Under the pieces are notes generated by a model. That model searched no databases. It saw only the letters and a list, made by a program, of their open reading frames with translations, and had not been told where the DNA came from. A stretch of 14,123 bases of DNA. Origin: Ohtaekwangia sp036568665. Its GTDB lineage: Bacteria > Bacteroidota > Bacteroidia > Cytophagales > Cyclobacteriaceae. Shown here one piece after another: positions 7,439 through 14,123 of the stretch. The DNA lies in assembly GCF_036568665.1 (NCBI RefSeq), contig NZ_DATCSD010000489.1, positions 1-14,123 on the forward strand, given 5' to 3'. Both the position numbers and the translations under genes were made by a program. The first letter of the stretch is position 1, and each line of letters begins with the position of its first letter.

Positions 7439-8356
7439 TTAAAAAGAATACGTTACTCCAAGCAAAATTCTTGATTGTAATTTCGTTTGCCCGTCATACA
7501 TATCCTGTTTAACCGGAATAACTGCCATCGCATTAACACCTATCTTTTTACGCAGCACATTTACACCCACGGTAGAATTAAAATTATATCCATTACTATC
7601 TTCAACCTCGGCACCTTCAAACTTGTTGATGGCGTTAATCTGATAGTTGATACCAACATTGGGTTTTATCTTCGTAGCTGCTTTTGTAAATGTGTAGTAG
7701 TACGATGTGTTGATATAGGTACGGTTACCAAATCTATAGTCTTGCTGATTGGCGGTATTTACTCTGTATGCCACATTGGTTACTATACCGCTGCGGTTCC
7801 ACATCAGGTTATGAGTTACACTGAAAATATAGTCTACGCTTCCTGTTCCTGCCTGTGAATTGAAATCGCCAATATTGAAATCAGGGTTATCCGTATCAAC
7901 CCGGTTTACACCGGTAGGTAGTTTAATTCCTCCGCCAACATACAACTCGTTCCGTACCGTAACTTTTTCATTCTCGCTAAGCGAAGTAGTACTCCATATC
8001 TTATAATTTACCAATAAAAGTAAATCACCAAATCCGCTTGCATTCGTAATTCCATCATCGCTTTCCTTTCGGCTTATCACATAAGGCATGAAACCCATTA
8101 CCTGTAACTTCCTGAAATTATAGCCTCCCCAAAGCTCTAAGGTTTTATAATAATCATGACTGAACTCGGAAGCATCATCGCGAAGATGAGAACTAAACCT
8201 GGAGGCCGAATACCGAAATCCCATAAACCCTTTATTGAAATTTGGCAAAAGACCAATTTGAAAATTACCATTGCTACATCCACATATCTCGCACGCATAG
8301 CTGCTATAGAAGGTTGCTATAAATAGCACAACCGTCAAAAGAAATGACTTATTCAT
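7439..8356 (-). CDS. Outer-membrane beta-barrel protein with N-terminal CxxCxC motif
   Basis: A 305-residue exported protein. Seen: a signal peptide (MNKSFLLTVVLFIATFYSSYA, 1-21) followed at once by CEICGC (Cys22, Cys25, Cys27), a compact cysteine cluster that could bind metal or form a disulfide. The rest has alternating, aromatic-rich strands (for example KTLELWGGYNFRKLQVMGFMPYV, 70-92) with Gly/Asn/Asp turns, ending LLGVTYSF with the terminal Phe typical of outer-membrane barrels. Cys22 could also be lipidated, but SYAC is a poor lipobox. I recall similar proteins with an N-terminal CGC motif in many Bacteroidota, with no assigned substrate. A small protein gene lies 93 bp upstream on the same strand, and a strong palindrome lies just after the stop. 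No specific function is claimed. Confidence 0.8.
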   Translation of the reverse strand: MNKSFLLTVVLFIATFYSSYACEICGCSNGNFQIGLLPNFNKGFMGFRYSASRFSSHLRDDASEFSHDYYKTLELWGGYNFRKLQVMGFMPYVISRKESDDGITNASGFGDLLLLVNYKIWSTTSLSENEKVTVRNELYVGGGIKLPTGVNRVDTDNPDFNIGDFNSQAGTGSVDYIFSVTHNLMWNRSGIVTNVAYRVNTANQQDYRFGNRTYINTSYYYTFTKAATKIKPNVGINYQINAINKFEGAEVEDSNGYNFNSTVGVNVLRKKIGVNAMAVIPVKQDMYDGQTKLQSRILLGVTYSF

Positions 8357-8449
8357 TTTAAAGTTTTACTGAATTGAAATTTGTTAGAACCGGATAGAAA
8401 CACTGCTGATCATGTGTGCGACCAGAGGTTTACTAAATAATAAAAACCA

Positions 8450-8833
8450 TTAAAGCTGAACAGCCGGAGGATGAAAAACCGAAGGAACCGGAATAGAATG
8501 ATACTCTTGAATGTTGCTGACCAACCATTTCTGCGAATGAAAGTCAGACGGAGGTTCTGGTAAATTAAAGGATGAAATAAAAAACAGGTTGATCTCCCGG
8601 GCATGCATAAAACTCCGGGGCATTCCCTGATCAGAATCCCGATGCTCTATTTTTAATCCTTTGCTGAAATCATAATCACTGCTACACATGGCAATTGGGA
8701 TTTCTGCGATAAGGCCAATGGAGTACCCAATGGAATGCCTGTTCTCATATAAAAAAGAAAGTACCCCAAGCCGGCTGGCACAGTGTAACATCATGGTTAC
8801 AAGCACTACATAGCATAAGGATTTCTTTAACAT
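8450..8833 (-). CDS. Small conserved-looking membrane or secreted protein, function unknown
   Basis: A 127-residue protein with a hydrophobic N-terminus (about 5-17) ending MMLHCAS, which could be an uncleaved membrane anchor, a signal peptide or a poor lipobox with Cys18. The next part, RLGVLSFLYENRHSIGYSIG and then LIAEIPIAMC (21-50), is hydrophobic with Cys50 followed by SSDYD. From about 55 on it is polar, with a hydrophobic patch INLFFISSF (81-89) and a His/Pro-rich C-terminus (FHPPAVQL). I recall similar short proteins, with EIPIAMC-like motifs, scattered in Bacteroidota and annotated hypothetical. It is upstream of and co-directional with the CEICGC barrel gene (93-bp gap), and both carry N-terminal cysteines, so a shared metal or redox task at the envelope is possible but unproven. 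Confidence 0.75.
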   Translation of the reverse strand: MLKKSLCYVVLVTMMLHCASRLGVLSFLYENRHSIGYSIGLIAEIPIAMCSSDYDFSKGLKIEHRDSDQGMPRSFMHAREINLFFISSFNLPEPPSDFHSQKWLVSNIQEYHSIPVPSVFHPPAVQL

Positions 8834-8836
8834 GCC

Positions 8837-8867
8837 GAAAGGTAAGCACGACTAAACAGAAATCAAA
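8837..8867 (-). promoter_or_regulatory. Candidate Bacteroidota-type promoter for the 127-residue protein
   Basis: On the minus strand a TTTG (-33 type, 8867-8864) is followed after exactly 19 bases by TACCTTTC (8844-8837), which matches the -7 consensus TAnnTTTG in all but the last base. It lies only 3 bases before the ATG at 8833, which would imply an almost leaderless transcript, or that a later start is used. The match is otherwise good for this phylum. Confidence 0.35.
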
Positions 8868-8893
8868 AGAAGGTCGGGGCAACTTCAAGCCTT

Positions 8894-9240
8894 CTACCGC
8901 CATGTATTTTCTTTTAGCCGGACCGCCAATTCATAATATGCATTCAGAAGTGGAATATACTCTCCATCTCCCAAGTCTTTAATCGATTCAAATACTTGTC
9001 TTACATATTCTGCATAGCTATCGTATTCCGGATCATTACACCATTTCAGCACGATCATTTTTTCAACTGAAACTCCCGCCAATGTGATAGGTCAATTTTT
9101 CTTCAGGTGTTTTTTTTATAAAATCATTTAAAGATTCAATACTCCCTATACTTATCAAAAAAGGGAAACACAACATCATTACAATATTGCTTTACTACAG
9201 TTGCATACTGGGCGAAGACGGCTTCATTAGCTATCGCAAT
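8894..9240 (-). pseudogene. Decayed gene: about 115 codons split over three reading frames
   Basis: Three consecutive minus-strand frames, each with protein-like composition, cover one stretch. Frame A runs from 9240 to a TGA at 9136-9138 (IAIANEAVFAQYATVV ... FPFFDKYREY). Frame B continues from about 9143 to a TGA at 9063-9065 (SIESLNDFIKKTPEEKLTYH...). Frame C runs from about 9082 to the TAG at 8894-8896 (VSVEKMIVLKWCNDPEY ... ELAVRLKENTWR). The joined product would be a soluble, mostly helical protein. Only frame C gives an apparent ORF, and it would need a TTG start with no upstream signal, so I read it as the tail of a broken gene rather than a real small protein. The two shifts lie near 9141-9150 and near 9082. 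Upstream of 9240 the frame hits a TAA (9244-9246) and enters an interspersed repeat, so the 5' end is lost. I do not recognise the family. Sequencing indels, for instance at the 8-T run 9112-9119, are the alternative. Confidence 0.6.
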
Positions 9241-9255
9241 CCGTTATCAACTGCA

Positions 9256-9291
9256 ACATTCTTCAATCGATGTTCCTTGTTTGTTATTCAA
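9256..9291 (+). repeat. Interspersed intergenic repeat, copy 3
   Basis: ACATTCTTCAATCGATG followed by TTCCTTGTTTGTTATTCAA matches the copies at 7229 and 7344 and the inverted copy at 12451. It abuts the broken 5' end of the pseudogene and lies just after the permease stop. Confidence 0.65.
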
Positions 9292-9311
9292 GTAAAACAT
9301 CTTTTATATAC

Positions 9312-11933
9312 CTATTCAGCATGCAGGCTTTTCACAGGATTAGCACGCGCGGCCGAATAGGTTTGATACGAGATTGTCAGCACAGCAATGCCCAGAATCA
9401 GTGTGGCACCCGCTATAAAAATCCAAGGAGATATAGCTATGCGATATTCAAAAGATTGAAGCCACCAGTTCATTCCAAACCATACACCCGGACTGAACAA
9501 TATAATGCCCCATAGTATAGGTCTGATAGCTTCACCATTCAGCAACCTGATAATGCCAAAAGTAGAACTACCCATTACCTTGCGTATACCAATTTCTTTT
9601 GTCCGCGATTCAATCATATAGGTTGATAATCCCAGGAGTCCGAGGCATGCTATAAAAATAGCAATAGAAGTGAACAGCGTGGTGATGGTTAAAGTACCTT
9701 GTGTGCCGGAAAATTTCTTTTGATATTCCTGATCTACAAAATAATAATCAAACGGATACGCTGGATTATACTTGGTAAACAATTTTGAAATATAGTCTAT
9801 ACTTTGCTGCATCGGTTTGTGTGGATTGAGACGCAAGTGTATTACGGTAAACCATCCTTTACTTCCTTGCAACACCATCGGTTTGACTTTTTGAAAAGGA
9901 GATGTAAGCACGAAATCTTTAATGACACCCACTACATGCCATTCGGTTCTTCCATCTCTGATAAGTTCTCCAACGGGTTGTTTAAATCCCATGATCTTTA
10001 CTGCAGCCTCATTGAGAAGTACAGCTGTTGAATCAGAAGGATAGCGTTCAAGATCCATATCGCGACCAGCCATGAGCGTAATACCTGCCGTTTTGGTAAT
10101 ATCTTCATCAACATAAAATCTATCGACCATTAATTTACTTTCCGGATCCTTTCCCTGCCAATCCAGCGCATAAGTTTTGCTCCAGCCTTCTGTTATTGGC
10201 GAACTGGTTTTCGTTACCGACTCGATATACCCCGACTGAAGTAATTCCCGTCTGTATGCGCTATAATTTTTATCCAGGTCTCCGGTAATAAAATGATATA
10301 CCAGGTTATCCTTCGAGTACCCGACTTCGCGATGTTGTACAAATACAATCTGGTTGTAAACCACGGTGGCTGCTATAATAAGCGACACTGCAAAACCAAA
10401 CTGAAATACGACCAGTAATTTTCGAAGACGATTTTTACCTGAACTGACGGACGCGCCCTTGATAACACGTATAGGATTAAATGACGATAAATATAGAGCC
10501 GGATATATACCTGCTAAAATTCCCACCAGAATTACAAACACAACTGCTGATATCCAGAAAGCTATATTTTGAAAGTCGAGTGTAATGCCCTGCTTTACCA
10601 GGTTGTTAAAAGCCGGAAGGCTCGTATAGACAATACCCAATGAAATAATACCAGCCCCCAATGCCATGAGTACAGATTCTGAAAGAAACTGTGCGACCAG
10701 CGAATAACGAAAAGCACCCGTAACTTTTCGAATACCAACTTCTTTTGAACGCCTTTGTGCCCGTGCCGTGCTCAGGTTAATAAAATTAATGCACGCTATT
10801 GCCAGCAGACAAACACCCAGAATTGCCATCATGCGCATGATCTCAATACGGCCACCCGCCTGTACACCATTTTCAAAGCGTGAATACAACCGCATCTTGG
10901 TAAGTGGAAAAAGAAATACTTCCATAGTCTGCTCATCCTTGACATGCGATGCCGTTATCTTTTTGATTTGTTCATTGAATAAATCAGGGTCGGTACCCTT
11001 CTTCAATTTTACATACGTGCCAACAGAATTATTCTGCCAGTCGGTTTGCTTTCCTTCAAGCTGCTCCATGAACTTAAAGGGAATTATATAGTCGAAATGA
11101 AAATCAGTATTACCCGGAAGATCTTGTAGTATACCTGTAACAATAAATTGAAAATTATACCCGGCATCGCTGATCGTCACCGTCTCACCTAATGCTTCTT
11201 TATCGCCAAACAGTTGGTGAGCAAATTTATCTGTAATAACCAGTGAGGATGGCTCTTGTAATGCACGGGATGCATCTCCTTTTAGTAAGGGGAACGAAAA
11301 CATAGTCAGGAACCCCTCATCGGTAAATATGCCAGAGTTCATCATCAGCCGCGTATTGCCAACTGTAAACAAGTATGCCGCACTATAGTCAACCACACTC
11401 ACGGCACTTTCCACCGCTGAATACTCTTCCGCTAATGTTGGTGCAAGTATACGGGGTGTACGATCCCAGCACTGGAGCTGACCATCCAATGTATTTCTAT
11501 TCCAGGCCTTATATATCCGATCTTTATCTTGGTGAAACTGATCATAACTAAATTCATATCCGATCCACAAGCCTATCAAAATAGCGCTGCTCATGCCGAG
11601 CGCAAGACCCGATACATTGATCAGTGAATAACTCTTATTTCGCAACATGATGCGAAGGGCAATCTTCAGATAATTAGCAATCATATAGAGTGGGAGTAAT
11701 GACCATGTTATTTTATTTCGGAGAACGATGCCTGGTCTGAAAAAGCGAATCACATTCCACAGCAATCTTCGTCTTGCTTTTCGCTCGTGATATACTTTTA
11801 CATCCTTGTTAAATTTCTGCAACAGATCACCTTCTATTTCTTCGTATAGTGGCGCAGGACAAAACCACGACAACAGTTGAAATGGGAATCCTGGAGGAGT
11901 TATTCTTTTATTTTCTTCCATAGAGGTACTCAT
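9312..11933 (-). CDS. FtsX/MacB-type ABC transporter permease with PadR-linked prefix domain
   Basis: An 873-residue inner-membrane protein of the MacB/FtsX permease class. Seen: an N-terminal cytoplasmic prefix domain (about 10-75, FCPAPLYEEIEGDLLQKF), characteristic of permeases encoded next to PadR regulators; a first module with a membrane helix (about 108-125), a MacB-like periplasmic core (to about 340) and an FtsX domain (about 366-490) with RSKEVGIRKVTGA after its first helix; then a second module with a helix at about 506-526, a periplasmic core (about 540-712) and an FtsX domain (about 748-866) with RTKEIGIRKVMGSS. This 2 x (core + FtsX) layout is the common Bacteroidota form. I chose the ATG at 11931-11933, two bases after the PadR stop; a TTG at 11937-11939 overlapping that stop, or an ATG at 11919-11921, are alternatives. 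No ATPase gene is adjacent, so a partner encoded elsewhere is inferred. The cargo is unknown. Confidence 0.92.
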   Translation of the reverse strand: MSTSMEENKRITPPGFPFQLLSWFCPAPLYEEIEGDLLQKFNKDVKVYHERKARRRLLWNVIRFFRPGIVLRNKITWSLLPLYMIANYLKIALRIMLRNKSYSLINVSGLALGMSSAILIGLWIGYEFSYDQFHQDKDRIYKAWNRNTLDGQLQCWDRTPRILAPTLAEEYSAVESAVSVVDYSAAYLFTVGNTRLMMNSGIFTDEGFLTMFSFPLLKGDASRALQEPSSLVITDKFAHQLFGDKEALGETVTISDAGYNFQFIVTGILQDLPGNTDFHFDYIIPFKFMEQLEGKQTDWQNNSVGTYVKLKKGTDPDLFNEQIKKITASHVKDEQTMEVFLFPLTKMRLYSRFENGVQAGGRIEIMRMMAILGVCLLAIACINFINLSTARAQRRSKEVGIRKVTGAFRYSLVAQFLSESVLMALGAGIISLGIVYTSLPAFNNLVKQGITLDFQNIAFWISAVVFVILVGILAGIYPALYLSSFNPIRVIKGASVSSGKNRLRKLLVVFQFGFAVSLIIAATVVYNQIVFVQHREVGYSKDNLVYHFITGDLDKNYSAYRRELLQSGYIESVTKTSSPITEGWSKTYALDWQGKDPESKLMVDRFYVDEDITKTAGITLMAGRDMDLERYPSDSTAVLLNEAAVKIMGFKQPVGELIRDGRTEWHVVGVIKDFVLTSPFQKVKPMVLQGSKGWFTVIHLRLNPHKPMQQSIDYISKLFTKYNPAYPFDYYFVDQEYQKKFSGTQGTLTITTLFTSIAIFIACLGLLGLSTYMIESRTKEIGIRKVMGSSTFGIIRLLNGEAIRPILWGIILFSPGVWFGMNWWLQSFEYRIAISPWIFIAGATLILGIAVLTISYQTYSAARANPVKSLHAE

Positions 11934-11935
11934 TT

Positions 11936-12268
11936 TCAATTACTCACAATGCGGAGTTGTGGCACGAGTTTCCAAAGATCGACACGGGCTTCCTTCATCG
12001 CCTTTAACATAGCCATACCGGCACTTGTAACTTTAAATATTCGTTTCCTTCTTCCTCCCCTTTCATTGGTTGCTCCTCCTAAATCTGACTTGATATAGCC
12101 TTTGTCTTCGAGGCGATACAAGGTTACATGCACAGCGCTAAGATTGACCTCGCGCTTTAATCGCGTCTCAATTTCTTCTGCAATGGCAGCACCATAAGCA
12201 TCTTCCTGCAGTGCTGCCACCAGTGTCAATATTATTTCCTCAAACTCTCCTAAAAATTCCTTTGGCAT
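11936..12268 (-). CDS. PadR-family transcriptional regulator
   Basis: A 110-residue winged-helix repressor of the short PadR subfamily. Seen: the opening helix EFLGEFEEIILTLVAAL (4-20), DAYGAAIAEEIE (23-34), the recognition helix region LSAVHVTLYRLEDKGYIKS (43-61), and the wing with GGATNERGGRRKRIFKVT (64-81), then a short dimerisation helix. PadR proteins repress transcription and release DNA on ligand or stress signals. The gene is two bases upstream of the FtsX-type permease and certainly in one transcription unit with it, the usual arrangement for these permeases. An inverted repeat with 10-bp arms sits directly before the start codon, which suggests autoregulation of the regulator-permease operon. 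Confidence 0.95.
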   Translation of the reverse strand: MPKEFLGEFEEIILTLVAALQEDAYGAAIAEEIETRLKREVNLSAVHVTLYRLEDKGYIKSDLGGATNERGGRRKRIFKVTSAGMAMLKAMKEARVDLWKLVPQLRIVSN

Positions 12269-12271
12269 ATC

Positions 12272-12304
12272 CTTAACAAAACTATATCCTTATATTTTGT
12301 TAAG
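12272..12304 (-). promoter_or_regulatory. Inverted repeat at the PadR start, candidate operator/promoter
   Basis: CTTAACAAAA (12272-12281) and TTTTGTTAAG (12295-12304) are exact complements separated by 13 bp, beginning 4 bases before the PadR ATG. On the minus strand TAGTTTTG (12284-12277) fits the Bacteroidota -7 consensus TAnnTTTG, although no TTTG is found 19-20 bases upstream of it. The spacing and A/T-rich arms suit a dimeric winged-helix repressor, so PadR autorepression is the inferred role. Confidence 0.5.
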
Positions 12305-12668
12305 TAAATAAAACAAATAAAATCCGGTTTTGCAAAGTGGGCCCTCTGCATCAGGAAAATTATAATGATCTAAAGAGCTATGAGAACACTAATTGGAGCT
12401 GTAGAGTCAGAGATATGAACGCGAAGACAGCCAGTGGCGGCATTGAGCAATGGATATTGAACAAGGAACACCGATCCATGAATGGCGAAGTGAAAGGCAA
12501 ATGTCTCCCACAGAATGGCACAGAATCTATAATAGTGTAATACGCTCTCGCCCTGACTCGTGTGTAGGTGAAAGCCTTCTATAACGAATAACTATTAACG
12601 AATCACGAATACTGCATGAAGAAACAAAGAGTCGCACCTCTATCTGCTTCTACATTAGCAGAAGTAAC
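12305..12668. other. Spacer between nuoN and padR with repeat fragments, no gene
   Basis: Apart from the PadR operator next to it, this stretch holds an inverted copy of the interspersed repeat (12451-12490), a CCCACAGAATGGCACAGAAT fragment (12507-12526; similar to 2028-2047), a TTAACGAATCACGAA fragment (12595-12609) and a weak hairpin next to the nuoN stop (CTGCT 12644-12648 with AGCAG 12657-12661). An open frame on the + strand (12337-12540) runs through the repeats and has no protein-like character. Confidence 0.6.
12451..12490 (-). repeat. Interspersed intergenic repeat, copy 4 (inverted)
   Basis: Read on the minus strand it gives CATTCATGGATCGGTGTTCC, then TTGTTCAATATCCA, matching the copies at 7229, 7344 and 9256. 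Confidence 0.7.
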
Positions 12669-14060
12669 TTAGAAACCAGTAACCAGTTTAAGTACTGCAT
12701 CCGGGAATAAGCCCAGTGCAAAGCTTAATACTATCAGTACAAAGAATAGTGCTTTGTGCGAGCCACGAATCTCTATAGTAGCTCCTTCCGGTTCGCGGAA
12801 GTACATCGCGATGATGATGCGGAAGTAATAGTATACACCGATGAGGGATGTTATTACGGCTACGATTACCAAGCTGGTATAGCCGTGGTTGATTGCCTGC
12901 GCAAACACCAGGTACTTTCCGAAGAAGCCAGCGAGTGGTGGTATACCTGCCAGTGATAGCAACGCTATGGTCATGGTAACAGCGAGCCATGCGTTCTTTT
13001 TATACAGACCGTTGAAGTAGTCTATCGTAGTTTCTTCTGCAGGGCCTTCTACTAAATGCAACACACTGAATGCTGCCAGTGATGCTACAGTATAGGTGGC
13101 CAGATAATAAAATATAGTATCGGTACCAGAAGGGTTTGCTATAAATGCGAGGAGTATATATCCCACATGACCAACGCTGGAATATGCCAATATACGCTTT
13201 ACGTATGTCTGATATACGGCTGTTACGTTCGGAATCACGAGTGTAAGTACAGTGATTACGGTAAGAACGGTAGTCCAGGTAGAAGCGGCTGCAACGAAGC
13301 ACGTTGAGAAGATACGAATGAAGGCAGCGATGGCAGCAACTTTTACTACAGTAGACATAAAGGCTGTTATAGTAGTAGGTGCACCGCTATATACATCAGG
13401 AGCCCAGAAGTGGAATGGCACCGCCGATATCTTGAACGCCAGACCAATCATCATCAACAATATACCGGCATAGAAGAATGTAGGGAAGCCTGTTGGATTA
13501 GCCGTCAGTGTCTCAGCTATCGTATGGATGTGGAATGAACCGGTTGCTCCGTATATCAGGGCTATACCAAACAAGAGAAAGCCTGTAGCGAATGAACCCA
13601 TCAGGAAATATTTGAATGCAGCTTCCGTAGAAGTTAGACTATCTTTTTTACTTCCTGCCAATACATATAGCGACATAGAGAGTATCTCTATACCAAGGAA
13701 GAGCATCGCCATGTTATTGAACGATGACATGATCACCGAACCAACCACAGCAAATACGACCAGTGAAGTACGATCGGTACGATGCGTTTGTGTAGCAAAA
13801 TAATCGGCCGATAGCCAGAACCAGATAATGGTTGCAAGTCCTATCAATATTGTAAATGCCAATGCCAGGTTATCGAACACCAGCATATTGCTAAAGTACA
13901 TGGTGGCTTCATCGCCATGGTGTATCCAATCAGCAACAGCCAGCCCAACAGCCGCTATCATACCGATGATCACAAATGCAGTAAGCCATCTTTTCAGATT
14001 GCCAAATTCTGCAAGAAGAGAAACGATACCTAAGCCGGTGATAACAAATAATGCGTTCAT
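12669..14060 (-). CDS. nuoN: NADH-quinone oxidoreductase subunit N (complex I, NuoN/ND2)
   Basis: A 463-residue polytopic membrane protein, one of the three antiporter-like proton-pumping subunits of complex I. Seen: about 13-14 hydrophobic segments through the whole length and the family's conserved charges: Glu124 in MLFLGIEILSMSLYVLAGS, Lys150 in EAAFKYFLMGSFATG, Lys210 in GLAFKISAVPFHFWAPDVY, Lys240 in MSTVVKVAAI, and Lys382 in AGFFGKYLVFAQA. The block PFHFWAPDVYSGAPTTITAF (215-234) is diagnostic of the NuoL/M/N family, and the overall pattern fits NuoN. The length is normal for Bacteroidota, slightly shorter than E. coli NuoN. An in-frame TAA two codons upstream limits the N-terminus, and the ATG at 14058-14060 is the natural start. 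It follows the end of what is probably nuoM by 3 bases, so it is translated from the nuo operon and looks like its last gene. Confidence 0.96.
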   Translation of the reverse strand: MNALFVITGLGIVSLLAEFGNLKRWLTAFVIIGMIAAVGLAVADWIHHGDEATMYFSNMLVFDNLALAFTILIGLATIIWFWLSADYFATQTHRTDRTSLVVFAVVGSVIMSSFNNMAMLFLGIEILSMSLYVLAGSKKDSLTSTEAAFKYFLMGSFATGFLLFGIALIYGATGSFHIHTIAETLTANPTGFPTFFYAGILLMMIGLAFKISAVPFHFWAPDVYSGAPTTITAFMSTVVKVAAIAAFIRIFSTCFVAAASTWTTVLTVITVLTLVIPNVTAVYQTYVKRILAYSSVGHVGYILLAFIANPSGTDTIFYYLATYTVASLAAFSVLHLVEGPAEETTIDYFNGLYKKNAWLAVTMTIALLSLAGIPPLAGFFGKYLVFAQAINHGYTSLVIVAVITSLIGVYYYFRIIIAMYFREPEGATIEIRGSHKALFFVLIVLSFALGLFPDAVLKLVTGF

Positions 14061-14063
14061 ATA

Positions 14064-14123
14064 TTAGTTGGCGGAAGCAGTAACTTCTGAGATTGAATGT
14101 AAAAGATTAGTAACAGCCGATTC
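14064..14123 (-). CDS. nuoM: C-terminal end of upstream gene, probably NADH-quinone oxidoreductase subunit M (partial)
   Basis: The minus strand is open from the window edge to a TAA at 14064-14066, giving the tail ESAVTNLLHSISEVTASAN. It stops 3 bases before the nuoN ATG, as expected for nuoM-nuoN in a nuo operon, and its SE/AVxxLL character resembles NuoM C-termini. Only 19 residues are visible, so the identity rests mainly on position. Confidence 0.6.
   Translation of the reverse strand, partial: ESAVTNLLHSISEVTASAN

Noticed and set aside
8894..9082. 62-residue minus-strand frame as an independent small gene
   Set aside because: It needs a TTG start with no ribosome signal, and coding-like sequence continues upstream in two other frames, so it is better read as the 3' end of a pseudogene.
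11937..11939. TTG start for the permease overlapping the PadR stop
   Set aside because: An ATG two codons later at 11931-11933, two bases after the PadR stop, is the simpler choice; it changes the protein by only two residues.
12337..12540. 67-codon + strand open frame in the padR-nuoN spacer
   Set aside because: It runs straight through two repeat families and has no protein-like pattern.
12644..12664. Hairpin downstream of nuoN as an intrinsic terminator
   Set aside because: Only 4-5 bp arms (CTGCT/AGCAG or CTTC/GAAG) and no U-tract; too weak to call.

Overview
The window reads as chromosomal DNA of a member of the Bacteroidota, probably of the Chitinophagales/Sphingobacteriales/Cytophagales type. 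The main evidence is a giant secreted protein ending in a CHU_C-like (gliding-motility-associated, type IX secretion) C-terminal domain. A Bacteroidota-style PadR plus FtsX-permease pair, a CxxCxC outer-membrane barrel and the near-absence of Shine-Dalgarno sequences point the same way. All recognisable genes lie on the minus strand, so transcription runs from high to low coordinates.

Layout in the direction of transcription. At the right edge are the last codons of a gene that is probably nuoM, then complete nuoN (respiratory complex I subunit N), which looks like the end of a nuo operon. After a roughly 400-base repeat-bearing spacer comes a PadR-type repressor with an inverted-repeat operator candidate at its own start. 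It is followed after two bases by a large two-module FtsX/MacB-type permease carrying the N-terminal prefix domain typical of PadR-linked permeases; no ATPase gene is present. Next is a decayed gene: about 115 codons in three frames, with its 5' end replaced by an interspersed repeat. Then come a small membrane-associated or secreted protein of unknown function and an outer-membrane beta-barrel with a CEICGC motif, ended by a perfect 36-bp palindrome. A 444-base spacer rich in short repeats follows. A two-CBS-domain protein then precedes a bestrophin-family anion channel. After that comes the 1103-residue secreted SBBP-propeller/PKD/CHU_C protein, and finally glycerol kinase followed by the start of glycerol-3-phosphate dehydrogenase, cut by the left edge.

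Functionally this is mostly ordinary chromosome: respiration (nuo), glycerol catabolism (glpK to glpD: phosphorylation of glycerol, then oxidation to dihydroxyacetone phosphate), envelope proteins, and one regulated export or stress cassette (PadR/permease). No CRISPR array, tRNA, rRNA, insertion sequence or prophage was seen.

The less ordinary content is between the genes. Several families of short repeats recur (a roughly 35-bp element in four copies, 7-bp- and 8-bp-period arrays, and CACAGAAT-type and GCAGAT-type fragments), one of them abutting the pseudogene. The tetranucleotide TATA is also conspicuously frequent, even inside genes. I found no convincing new multi-gene defence or biosynthetic system. 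The best candidates for something under-described are the small-protein/CxxCxC-barrel pair and the CBS/bestrophin pair.
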